A stretch of DNA of 64,000 nucleotides from Epiperipatus broadwayi. Lineage: Eukaryota; Onychophora; Udeonychophora; Euonychophora; Peripatidae. Positions 34,599-46,689 of the stretch are shown one piece after another (position 1 is the stretch's first letter; each line of letters starts with the position of its first letter). The stretch covers positions 566,469 to 630,468 of the forward strand of contig JAQFVV010000253.1 in NCBI GenBank assembly GCA_028023455.1. Direction: 5' to 3'. The position numbers were made by a program, and so were the translations under genes. The notes below the pieces were generated by a model. That model saw nothing but the letters and a program-made list of their open reading frames with translations. It had not been told where the DNA came from and did no database searches.

Positions 34599-35262
34599 AT
34601 AAGGGACTTGAACTCAGACCTTCAAACTATTTACAGCTCTCCAATCCATATTATATGACTGATACATATGACGACATACATGTATAAAAAATGACCTCCA
34701 ATATATGTATTTCTTGCTGAACCAGCACTTATCAGATGGTCCATATTACTAGCTCCAACACATAACCACTGTTCAGTCTACATTAAGATAGCAAATCTTT
34801 AAACTTCTATGGACAAGCTTCAATTCTCTCCCCTCTCCAACTTTCACCCATGATGCTGCACATCCATCTTCTGTATAATTAAATGAACATATTGAGGTCA
34901 TAAGTATAAGAAGTCAGATTGACCATGGAATAACATGGATATGACAATGATATTAGCATCATCAGAGTCTTTGAGAAGTTCATGCTCAGATTTACAATGA
35001 TATTGATGGCTGAGAGAAAGGAGAAGATTGAAGCTTGTCCATTGAAGTTTGAAGATTTACTATTTTAATGTAGTCAAAGCAGTGTTTGAGTATATGTGTT
35101 AGAGATGCTGATCTGGACTAGCTGATGAATTTTAGTTCAGCATGAAATATGTATATTGGAGATCACTTATTTTATTCACATGTATGTGGTCATATGCATC
35201 AGTTGTATAAGACAGATTGGATGACTATGGAAAGTTTGAAAGTCTGAGTTCATGTCCCTTAT
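34599..35262. repeat. Palindromic pair of dispersed repeat family X1
   Basis: Arm 34599-34838 is the imperfect reverse complement of 35012-35262, with a 170-bp spacer that belongs to the same family. Marks include ataagggac…gtcccttat at the outer ends, 'ctgaaccagcacttatcag' against 'ctagctgatgaattttagttcagcatg', and 'caagcttcaa' against 'ttgaagcttg' at the inner ends. Other members: 51948-52090 and 55612-55710 (minus), 56281-56636 and 59453-59832 (plus). The outer end (gagttca…tccc) looks like a pol III B-box, so a SINE-like origin is possible. Non-coding. Confidence 0.75.
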
Positions 35263-35284
35263 ATTTACATTAAGTTTAGTATAG

Positions 35285-35890
<606 letters not shown>

Positions 35891-36158
35891 TGCATTGATA
35901 TTTTATGTGTATCTACCCTTCTCTATATAAATATTTTCTTGTGCTAATACCACACCCATCCTACTTCAAAGGTACAAAAGAGAACTAGACCCCAAATACC
36001 TATTCAGACACTAGGAGGTTGTTATGCATTGCTATTTGATGTGTATCTACCCTTCTCTATATAAATATTTTCTTGTGATAATACCACACCCATCCTTCTT
36101 CAAAGGTACAAAAGAGAACTAGACCCCAAATATCTATTCAGCCACTAGGAGGTTGTTA
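35891..36158. repeat. Tandem duplication, 134-bp unit
   Basis: Two adjacent copies (35891-36024 and 36025-36158) beginning tgcattg.tattt.atgtgt and including 'ctacccttctctatataaat', with few differences. Recent duplication; non-coding. The sequence after it (36255-36290) has CTGATGATGACTTAGGAG, a stem-like motif listed in the findings. Confidence 0.92.
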
Positions 36159-36636
36159 TATATACCAAATATATATTTCTATGACCAAGATTTTAGATAC
36201 AATAATTAAAATTACTTTTTTCATCTTTTTACTGTGGTTCATAATGTACTTTATCTGATGATGACTTAGGAGCCACACTTATAAGGAGTCTTGTAATTGA
36301 TAAATAAACACATATAATCAGTTTAATTTCAATATCTGATTGATGTTTTATTCCAACATTACAAAATAATGAGTACATCTCCAAAACAAAATTAATTATA
36401 AAATTACTAAACCTTTAATGATTAATAATAAATAATAATAGGTAAAAAAATGGAAAGCATCTCACATATTTTAATTATGATATTTAAATGTCATTTCACC
36501 TAGGTAAATAATTTGGTCTCTTGTTACATTCATTTAATTAATATACAAAATCAAAACAAATGCACATACACACCCCATCTTGTCAATAATATTATAATGT
36601 AACTATGATGTAATTGATCTGTATCCATTAATAGTT

Positions 36637-36850
36637 CTGCCTAATTTCTGCCTTTATTAAATCAACACTAATAATAAAAATCTCTCATCTTGTTACTATT
36701 ATCATTTCATATCCTCCCCCCCCCCTTATCATTTATTTTAGGCCTGCTTAATTTCTGCCTTTACTAAATGAACACTAATAATAATAAACAAATCTCTCAT
36801 CTCGTTACAATTATCATTTCATACTGCCATCTATCATTTATTTTAGGCCT
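36637..36850. repeat. Tandem duplication, 107-bp unit
   Basis: Unit starting near 'taatttctgcctttattaaa' and ending 'catttattttaggcctg' occurs twice; the first copy carries an inserted C-run (about 36716-36725). Confidence 0.88.
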
Positions 36851-37530
36851 GTCTACATGTACATACACACATCGACTAGAGTTTAAACATTTCTCAAAAA
36901 GTGTTTACATAAATATTTCAATAAAAAATGAATGTCTATTTTAAAATGAACTTTATCAAAACACATCAACATATGTGTGTACAAATAAATATATACAACA
37001 CGATTGATAAAACAATTGAAGATATGATAAACCAAGAAAAAATGAGGATAAATAATAACATAATATTTAGTAATAACAAAATCCTTAATCACTAAATCTA
37101 ACTTTAATATTTGAGGAGAGAGATAGGATTGAAAAAGGAGAGAGGATTGAAAAAAATGAAATGTCAGTAAGTAATAAAATTTGTTTGTATATGACTGATT
37201 TCTTGACTTCCTGCATTTATCAAATACTGTTAATTAGCTTTTAAAAACACATTACGGACAAGTATATGTATAGATGACACTCTGATTTACATATGCACAC
37301 TTCCTTGATAATAATCACAGAGAAGAAAAAAACAAAATGTTTTTAAAGCACTTACTGATTATTGTATGCATTTTTTTTTTAATTAGCCTGTTTACTATTT
37401 TTAATATGATTGTTAAGATGATAGAAAATTTAGGGCATATCTGCAAACTAGTTGATGTATAAACTTATTCACAATTTCTGAATTTGAATTAAAATAGACT
37501 TATGCTTTTCCCTTCCTCTGATATGTACTT

Positions 37531-37740
37531 TCAAAATGGATGGAGGCATGAGGCATTGTAGACACAATACTCATCACTTCTTACATGGGTCAGCCCTAAA
37601 TATGTTTCTCTAAGTCTCTCATTCAGATATGCTTGGATTCCTGGGATTTTCAGTCCTTTGGAACAAAGTGATCTAGTATTCAGCATTGCATATTTTTTTA
37701 AATTTTCCACAATAAAGTATTTGAAATGAGTTGGCAATAA
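37531..37740 (-). pseudogene. LINE APE endonuclease N-terminal fragment
   Basis: Minus-strand frame reads MLNTRSLCSKGLKIPGIQAY then LNERLRETYLGLTHVRSDEY and CVYNASCLHP. This matches the start of the endonuclease in CR1/L2/Jockey-like LINEs: N.RSL..K…I…L….LTETW….D.Y…N……P. The catalytic Glu of the TE(T/S)W motif is replaced (LTHVR), and the rest of the element is absent. Different from the RTE copies. Could belong to the same family as 22618-23170. Confidence 0.55.
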
Positions 37741-38855
37741 CAGTCTAAAAAATTAATAATAATGCCCTTGTTTCAGTTTCTCTCTGGTATTTATTCACTT
37801 TGTTCTACTGATGTCACTGGTCCCATAATGACTAGCCTCTTGATGGTAATATGTGATTGAAGGTATCTATTATCCAGGTGGATGGTTTGAAATCCCTCAA
37901 TTACAATGATATTTATTAGACTTGTGATAGTTATAAAACCTATTTTTCAGGATAACATGGTCATCAAAAACCTTTATATAATTAGTTTTATGTATTGGTT
38001 CTTATTTTAAATGTGAAGGTGGGTATCTAGCATTTTGCGTGTAAATTTAAAAATAAAAATACAAATCGTTGAGCAAATTATAGATTAAAATTCTCCAAGA
38101 TTAAAATGAGGTTAAAAATAGATCTTATTCCATTTACATTAATAAGAAAATAGATGTTCATTTTTTAGAATTTACTATTCATGAAATTTTAACAGCTCTT
38201 ATAATTTTAACTTTCAGGACTCTCATGATAATAAGGCATAGAATTTCTTTAAAGAATGTCTCATGCATGGTAATAAGACAGAATTTCTTTAAAGAGTGTC
38301 TGTTATAAATACAAGTAAATCTATTCTTGGCACCAAAAATAAAAATGACGAGTGCTTTTCTAGCAATAATCTTATTTTTAATGCATTGGAAAGATAAAAC
38401 TTATTTTCAAACGTTTTCAGATATGATATCAGAAACAGCAATCTTTATATTAATAAGATTACAAAGAACTATTTTGATTTTGCTAAGCTTATTATCTTGT
38501 TCAAATGCAAATAAATAGAGTGGTGTTGCAGAGTAATTGAACAGTTTATAAACAGCATAGTGATCCAACCAAAAAGAATATTTCAAACATTATGATTGAA
38601 ACTCACATCACAATTTTTTTTTATTAATTTGTATTAGCAAAAGGAACGGAATAAATTAAACTTTGTAACTTAATTAAAGAGCATCGAACTTAAAAAATAC
38701 AATATTTTTCAAAGTATATTTATTTAATACAGAGATGAGATGAACATCATTACCGTAAATGTGATTTTGTGAACATTGCTCCCAATAAGGAGAATATCAA
38801 TAAGCAATACGATCTTATAAATTTATTTAATGCACATTGATTACGTAAGTAATAT
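37741..38855. other. Unassigned DNA
   Basis: Includes a small direct repeat (agaatttctttaaagaatgt and variant) at about 38240-38300. No gene recognised. Confidence 0.5.
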
Positions 38856-39002
38856 TTACTAAGGCAATAAACCTATAGCATGTGCGGTTGCAAATGCGAA
38901 GGTAGGGACCTCTTTCAATGCATAAGCTTGTGGTTAAGACCTGTAGAGGTCCCTACCTTCGCATTTTCAAACGCACATGCTTTAGGTTTATTGCCTTGGT
39001 AA
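38856..39002. repeat. Near-perfect hairpin, ~52-57-bp arms
   Basis: Arms 38856-38912 and 38946-39002 pair almost completely, including the mixed-composition block gcgaaggtagggacctc against gaggtccctaccttcgc, with a 33-bp loop. Ends read TTACTAAGGC and GCCTTGGTAA. Either a small inverted-repeat transposon (no obvious target duplication) or a hairpin RNA precursor. No coding content. Confidence 0.85.
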
Positions 39003-41054
39003 GATCCTATTAAAATTAAATGATGATATTATCAAATAATACTTCATAAAATATTTAAAGTAGATAATTTTAGAAAAATGTATTCATAAATATAGTCTTT
39101 AAATTGAAAAACACAATGAATTTTCACACTGTGTTACTAAAGTTGAAAGAATTTACCTCATACAATTTAATGTAGATGAAACGTCATTGATTAAATGACA
39201 CTAATGAGTTTCAATACTTAAAATAACAATAAGAATTCCAAATTGTGCTAAAGAATTGAGAAATGTTACGAAGATTAAAAGATTTAATTGTTAAAAAAAT
39301 CTTGTTTTAAAAGGAGAGTAGCTTCAACAAAATCACATACATCCTTTAAAGTAAATATAAAATTGATAACATATATAACAAACCTCACCACTAGTTCTGG
39401 ATTTATTTCTTAGAAAGATATAAATGAGATTGTCTAGTGAATGCTATTGAAAATAAATTTTAAATATAACATAATTTAATGTGATCATTTGTCAACGGGT
39501 AATAAACTGTCAAATGATAAATTTTTCTATTTAATTTTTTACTATGCTAATAAAACATTGTTTATAGATTCTCCAAACATAAATTATCTTATAGATCTTA
39601 GTACAGTAAAAATAATTATTGAGATAAGTTCATAACAGACATAAATGTTTAATATTATATACCTAACAAATATTAGGGATATAAAGAATTTCAGGACCAG
39701 CTGCAAGGGAGATACCAAGGGTGCATAACTCAGACCCCATGTTATATACACAGCCTCAAACTGCTAAAATTTTGATGTTCTCTCTTATAAAATTTTCTAT
39801 GAATTTCATAATGAACTCAGCTAACGAAAAAAATTAGTTAAACACTAAAGAAATAGTTGTATTAAATAATCATTGACTTAACTGCAACAACATCAAAACT
39901 AACTTTAATGACATATTTTCCTGTCTTTTTATTTTTGTGTTGACATACATTGATGGTTTAATATTATATATACTATTATATGTGATATTTATATCGATTT
40001 TGTAATATATTATGCTTTAATAATATTTCGATGACTGGATTGGAGATGAATTAAATTAGATATTCTGAATCGCAAATTGTTGCATAGTAGAATTAAAATG
40101 AATCTAAAGGTGCTGCAGTAGAAATTTGTTTAAAGTTCATTTTTAAATTACTTTGATAATTTGTGAAGCTGCATCTGACAGTGTATATGGTAAAAAGACA
40201 AAAGAATAACAAAACACTTGTATTATTTATTTTCTGCTTCTACGAAAAAGATGAAAAATTATAATTAAAAAATTGTAAACGTAAAGCTTAAACCATTACA
40301 TGGTATTCACTGGGAAGCCAAAATCGATTCAGTTAATAATATCTACAGGCATTTTAAATAGATTGTTATGCTCTTTAGGAATTATCAGTGTAATTTATAA
40401 TAAACTGCTCATGGTCTATCTCCAACTTAAACTGGGTCTACAGGTTCTACACATCTATCAGCTTCAGATTTACTTTGAAAGCAGATACAACTATTTCCAG
40501 CCTGATCAATGAAGTACATTTGCCAAAAATAAGAGATCCCACTGCAATGAAAAATAGAAAAGTATAGCTATAATGATTTACTGACTAAATGAAAGTAGAG
40601 ACACTTCATAATACACAACATAGACCATAGTTTTACAGTGTATTTTGATCTTCTTACTTAGAAGTGCAGTTTGAAAGTTATTGTTGACTATTTGTTAGTC
40701 TGCTTTCAGAACAGGTTATATTTACCTGTTCAGTGGGGCTTATTTAAACTTCTTTGTATCAATAACTTCAGTCTCTGTGATTATATTGCTATCTTTAGTG
40801 TCTATATAGACCTATTAGAACATAAATAAAGTAGGATTTCCACCTTATTGTCAAAATGGAGGTTGCCTTGACAACAGATTGAGATTATTGATTGTTGTTG
40901 ATTTTGGTATTGCTTAAGTGTTGACTGCTTTCAATGAATTAACCTTAATAAATATTATTATACTTAAATGTATAATAAATACTTGTTAATTATCTTATTT
41001 TATGCACAATATAAGTAATGATAGTGCAATTCTGCATGCAGAAAAATGTTTTTT
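39003..41054. other. Mostly unassigned DNA
   Basis: No gene. The stretch 40860-40935 is a reverse-oriented match to 34495-34560 (shares ttgccttgacaacagattga-type sequence). The rest shows only A/T-rich low-information sequence. Confidence 0.5.
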
Positions 41055-41832
41055 GTTTAACTGAAAGGAAAATCTCTGATTAATATTTGAGGCTTTAGGT
41101 AAACAAATCAGGATAAATTTCTAGTGTCTACTGCAAAGATTCATCTCTTCTTATTGCTGTTATTTTTTGTGATTATTCATATGGTAAATGAGTATATATG
41201 GACATCTCGGCAACATGAATCAATTTGATTAGCTTCTTACCTCAGAGTTTAAAACCAATGAATACCATGGTATTTCTTTCTAGTTATCTGACAGTTTTCA
41301 TTTAAAACAGCAATTAAGTGAATTAAATAAATATGTATGAAAGTTTTGTTTGTTTTTTTTAGATATTTATAATCTGGAAGAAAAAACTAAATTATGGCAC
41401 ATAGAAATGTATAACATCTCCACTCATGGTATTAGTTGATGACTGAGACATATAGTGCTAAAATATCTTGATTGTTGATCTAAGCTGTCATTCAATGATG
41501 AGGTTTTGTTTAGTTACCTACAATTAAATAACTTTCATGTGGAAAAAAAATTACATATATTGGAAAAAGAATTGTCTAATATTAAATGGAACATTGTCAG
41601 ACTTCGTGAAGTCAGAAGAAATAGGGGAAGAGACAATTAATTGATATGAAAAATTTACTTGTACTACTATAAAATCTGAAGGAGTAAGAGTGATAATCAA
41701 CATTATGAAGATTAATTATATGTCACCTAGAGTGGGAAGATGAAAAATACCATATGCAAATAATTTAGGTTTAGCGCCAACAAGAGGATTTTTAGAAAGT
41801 TGTAAAAACGGCTTTAAAGTTATCAAAGGCTT

Positions 41833-41942
41833 GTCAAGCATTATTAACTGAGAGGTCATCACAGCAGCCTTGCAAGAAAATAGTTGGCTGCAGATGGTTG
41901 TGGTTTTGCATCCCGGCCAATGCTATGACATATGAAAAAAAA
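41833..41942 (+). mobile_element. tRNA-derived SINE with 17-bp target duplication
   Basis: A 110-bp insertion ending in an A-run, flanked by AAAGTTATCAAAGGCTT at 41816-41832 and 41943-41959. Close to the SINE at 48866-48975 (shared ttgcagatggttgtg-like core and tgctatgacatatg plus A-tail). Box A and box B are more decayed here (gtggttttgcatcccgg). Confidence 0.88.
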
Positions 41943-43220
41943 AAAGTTATCAAAGGCTTTACTATTAAAATTTGAAAAATGATTAAAAGATAAAACTGTT
42001 ATGGGTAAATACAATTGTGGAAACAGATGTAAGAGAGAGTAAAATTTGTGAAATTTCCAGTAAAAAATTTAAAAACTTTATGTTCTGAACTTTTTTAAAA
42101 AAAAAAAAAAATGTTAGTGGACTTGGAAGCATCCAAATGAAGATATAGAAAAATAGAAGAATATTTCAACTATTATTTAACTAACAGAACAAATATATAT
42201 TAAGATTGTAATGTTTTAATAGATTCAACACAAAAAGTGATTATTAATTAGTGAGACATACGATACTTCTTAATGGAAAAGTAGAGAGATGAAAAAACTA
42301 TTAAAAAAGACAGTATCAAAACTTGATATTCCTAACTTTCAGAAACACTCCAATAGGTTGTATTAAAATATGAATACATTTTGAACATGGTTCAAACAAC
42401 ATTTAATATTCTCTATAAAAACTGCAACAAAGATAGCTGAAACAAAAATATCAATCCTCTAATAAATTTTTATTTGTAACAAGAGAATATATAAAAAAAT
42501 GAATAAGAACACATTTTAAAAAATAGTTTATAAAACATAAGAAAATATACTGTGAATGGCAAGAAAATTAAAGAAGGAAATAAAAGTATCAAAAGTATAA
42601 AACAACAACATGGTATTGAAAGAAAAATTATTTCAGCATTAATTCGAAGAGAGAGAACTATTACTAAAAAGAGGGATAACATCAAAAATGCTCAGTATAT
42701 AGTAATAAAAAATACATATTTTGAATTGCCAAAAATTTTAAATGGAAAGATAAAAAATGAAATTATATCCATGAAGAAGAAGAAAATTAAGCAAATGATG
42801 AAATTATTATTGATATCTTTAAAAAAAGATGAAGAAATAAAAACAATTGTGAAAATGTACTAAATGTCTACATAATAAGAATGTAGTAGATATTGATATT
42901 TAAGAAAGGAAATAAAGAAGTTATTATAATTTTCTGATCAATCTTAGCTTCTATCATTTCTATACAAAATCTTTACAAAAATATTTACAACTCATCTATA
43001 GTGAACTGAGAACAAAAATTAAGCAAAGCAAAAAACAAGTTGAAATTGCAAGTGTTTTTCACATAGTGGATCATATTCAAATATTCAAAGAAGTTATAGA
43101 AATCACTAATAAATATAAACCTGCCATTATGTTTTGTATTTGTAGATTATGCAAAAAGGCATGATTCTATAACTATTTCCACAGTAAGTAAAATTTTAAA
43201 TCATCAACATTTGGATCAGC

Positions 43221-44183
43221 AAAACTCTCCATACAGTAGTGCCACCCTGTGCCAACCAGAATAATCAACGGATGCCAGAAGTCTTGTGCATAAAATCCTA
43301 TCCAGTGCCTACTTATTCAATATCTCCAGACTAATTTCTGGCTTGTGGCCTTCGTCAGTGAGAAGCCTTGGATCTGAGAGCACTGCACTTATATCTTACG
43401 ATCTAATGCAACCCTCCAGCCACCACCTTTTATCTCCACTTAACTACAAAACTATGAGAATAAAATTGAAAACATAATAATATTTTCAATCTAAGCTCAA
43501 TAACTATATAATCTTATGTGTCTGAACTTAGTTCAGCACCCATACATTTTGGTGTCTTTGGCTCAGATCCAAGGCTCCTCACTGACAAAGACCATGAATC
43601 AGAAACTAGTCTGAGAATATTGGATGAGTAGGCACTAAATGGGATTTTATGTACAAGCCTTCTAGCATCCATTGATTACTCTGGTTGGCACAGGGTGGCC
43701 CTACTGTATGGAGAGTTTTGCCTGTTGAATAACAGTTATGTGCTAGCATAAGAGATGGTGATCATGTGGTGTTTAGTGGTTTAACACCAATCCTGCCTAA
43801 TAGGATAATGGTGGCTATGGTTGTTAAAGAGCCAAAAACACCAAAATGTATGGGTGCTAAACTGAGTTCAGACCCATATGACTATATAAGCTATTGAGCT
43901 TAGATTGAAAATATTATTGTGTTTCAATTTCATTCTCATAATTTTGTAGTTAAGTAGAGATAAAAGATGGCTACTGGAGGGTTGCATTTGATTCTAAGAT
44001 CTAGGTGCAGTGCTCTCAGATCCAAGGCTCCTCACTGATGAAGGCCACAAGCTAGAAACTAGTTTGGGAATATTGGATAAGTAGGCACTAGATGGAATTT
44101 TATTCACAAGCCTTCTGGCATCCATTGATTACTCTGATTGGCAGAAGGTGGCACTAATGTATGAAGAGTTTTGACTGTTTAAT
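43221..44183. repeat. Repeat family X2, inverted pair plus nested third copy
   Basis: Arm 43221-43556 (minus) is the imperfect reverse complement of 43848-44183 (plus), over about 335 bp. Between them 43570-43790 is a third, plus-oriented partial copy. Shared blocks: aaaatgtatgggtgctgaac, 'gtgcagtgctctcagatcca', 'ggttggcacagggtggcac' and 'tggagagttttgcctg'. Each copy carries a CTGANGA…GAAA motif. A fourth and fifth partial copy form 45256-45480, and a distant relative is at 63330-63600. Non-coding; the family could be termini of a Penelope-like element. Confidence 0.75.
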
Positions 44184-45255
44184 AACAGCTATGTGCTAGC
44201 ATAAGAGATGGTGATCATGTGATGTTTAGTAGTCTAAAGAATAGTTATCAAAATATGACCACTGATTAAATTACATGGTGAGAATATTAAGAAAGGAATA
44301 CTACAAGATGTAGTATATCTACAAAACTTTTCAGAGCAATTTACAAGAAATATGGGTTAAAATAAAAAGCTAAGCAAATTTAGGTCTTGTAGATTTTTTA
44401 GTCATTTGTTTATTTGCTTCAGAGCTTCAGGGAAAAGTAGAAAAAATTACTTAATAAGAGTAAAAAATAGAAATAAAGATAAAAGTTAAAACTACTAAAG
44501 CAATGTTCATTAATCTTTTCACTGAGAAAGAAAATTAAAATTTCTAATCAGGAATTTAGAAAAGTTGATGATCACAAATATCTTGGTTGGATTATTAATA
44601 CAAATGGAGATATAATGGATAAAATTATTCATAGAATTACACTTAGATGGAATGTTTTCATATAGTGACTTAACATTGAAAGTAAAGATGTCTATGTGTT
44701 TCAGAAAAAGATTATTTTCTAGATATAGTTTATCAGTTCTTAAATCTGAGACTAAAAATCTTAACATAAAAACAATTTAGAGACTCAGACCACTCAAGAA
44801 TAATGTGTACTGGATGTAATAAATATGATCAACAGTGAAAATCTTTGCATGGGAAAATGAACAGATATTAGACCTTATTGAAAAAATTAAAAGACTGAAG
44901 TTAGGTTGAGCATATTGCAGAAAGGCATAATAATACGAACAGGTGATGTTTTACAGTGGATATTAAGAATTTAAAGACCTAGAAATGGATCATATATGAG
45001 ATAGATGGTGCATTGTAAAAAGAAAAACTATGGATTGGAGAAACTAGACAAATATGGAATATCACTAAGTGTGTGGGGGGGAAGTGTGGTACTTCTAAAT
45101 TTAATATTACGTTATTATATATATATCATAAATTTACCATACGCTGCGAATTTATTCAAAATAATTATATTTTAAGTTTTAAGAATATTTACAATTTTTA
45201 AATTTTATTGCATATATTATATTCCGTGTCTGTGTAAAATGTTAAGAATGATTAG

Positions 45256-45480
45256 CGGATAAACGTTATTAAACCACTAAACATTACTTGATCACCATCT
45301 CTTATGCTAGCACATAACTGTTATTAAACAGGCAAAACTCTCAATATAGTAGTTCCACCCTGTGAATGAGTAGGCACTAGATGGGGATTTTATGCACAAG
45401 CTTTTTGACGTCCATTGATTACTCTGGTTGGCACAGGGTGGCACTACTGTATGGACAGTTTTGCCTGTTTAATAAACGTT
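45256..45480. repeat. Repeat family X2, second inverted pair
   Basis: Left part (to about 45362) runs minus and right part (45365-45480) plus. Ends acgttattaaac and gtttaataaacgtt are complementary, and 'ggcaaaactctcaatatagt' pairs with 'actactgtatggacagtttt'. Directly beyond the RTE copy E remnant. Confidence 0.75.
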
Positions 45481-46689
45481 AAAAGATTTTCTAAATTGAT
45501 TACAAATAGTCAATTAAAACAAAATATATGTATATATAATACAAATAAGTTATGACTAAAATTTATTAAAAAAACTTCGAGAAAACATTGAAAACCTAAG
45601 GACTTTGGATAGAACAACAAATACGTTTTATTGTTTCAATGCATTTCACTTTAACTCCATTTGATATATGGTTCTGCACAAAAATCTATAAAACAAGGTG
45701 CAGAACATCTATGTAAATAGAACTATTAAACTTTCTATTTGTCATAAAACTAATAGCTTTAATTAAAATTTTCTATATTGTTTCAACTTTTAAAACATGT
45801 CATGTAATTTTGTTTTGAAATAATTTTAAGAAAGGAATACAGCACAGATATTTTTTTAATTAACTAAGTTATTAATTATTAAATAGGAGTCAAACTTTAT
45901 TTACTTACAAATAGATACAAAAAAAAAGTACTTACATATTTTTTTGAAAATGAAGGTTTGTAAACGTCATTTAATTTTAGATATACATATATACAAATAG
46001 ATTACTTTCTTTTATCTGAAAAATAAAAATAATACATATTTTTTTTAGAATTTATAAAACAGATATAAACGTGATAAAGAAAATTTTTATCAAAAAAATT
46101 AGTGACACAAAAAATAATTTCCGTTTAAAGAAATTTATTTCCTAATATTTTTTTTAAATTTAAATAAAACGTCTATTGTAAGTAAGTAAAGAGTATTCAT
46201 TCAGCTTTAATATAATAAGTTATGTTTACTTACCTACATAACTTATAATTTAAATACTTTTTAACCTATAAATGTCTTCTATTGCCCCTTAACAACTTTA
46301 ATATTTAAAATATAATACACCCACACAGTAAATATATATTTAAAGAGGGTGTCAGGGTTATATATATATATTGCTCTAAGACTTGTAAATAAAATCAAAA
46401 GCATTTACACATTACTGAGAAGATTAATATTTGAATAAATTAAAATAAATAAATAAACATATTTTTTAAAAAATTTAGTTCGTTCGATTAAATAAAGTTA
46501 TTTTCAAACTGTCCCCTGACACAAATATTTTTGAACAAATGTAATGCTTTTTTTAAGGAAATTTAAGTAATAATAATCAAAAATAGTTAGATGTAAAAAA
46601 TTAAAAAGTTCAAATTATGTTTAAAAAGTATTGGCAAAAATTATTGTTCGGTTTAACATTATTATTTTTAACAATTATAGATCAACTAT
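45481..46689. other. Unassigned AT-rich DNA
   Basis: No frame or repeat recognised; includes a short (TA)n near 46358-46370. Confidence 0.55.

Larger units (their letters stand above)
41055..45080 (+). mobile_element. Very eroded RTE copy E with later insertions
   Basis: Full RTE order can be followed: leader (tgattattcatatgg…aatgagtatatatggac, 41170-41220), endonuclease region (ggacttggaagcatccaaatg, 42120), linker with a surviving frame at 42552-42863 (NKSIKSIKQQHGIERKIISA and ITKKRDNIK), and reverse transcriptase traces (gtggatcatattcaaatattcaaagaag, 43060). The C-terminal region follows (atcttggttggattattaat near 44580). No catalytic motif is intact. Interrupted by a SINE (41833-41942) and by repeat family X2 (about 43217-44240). 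Confidence 0.75.
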
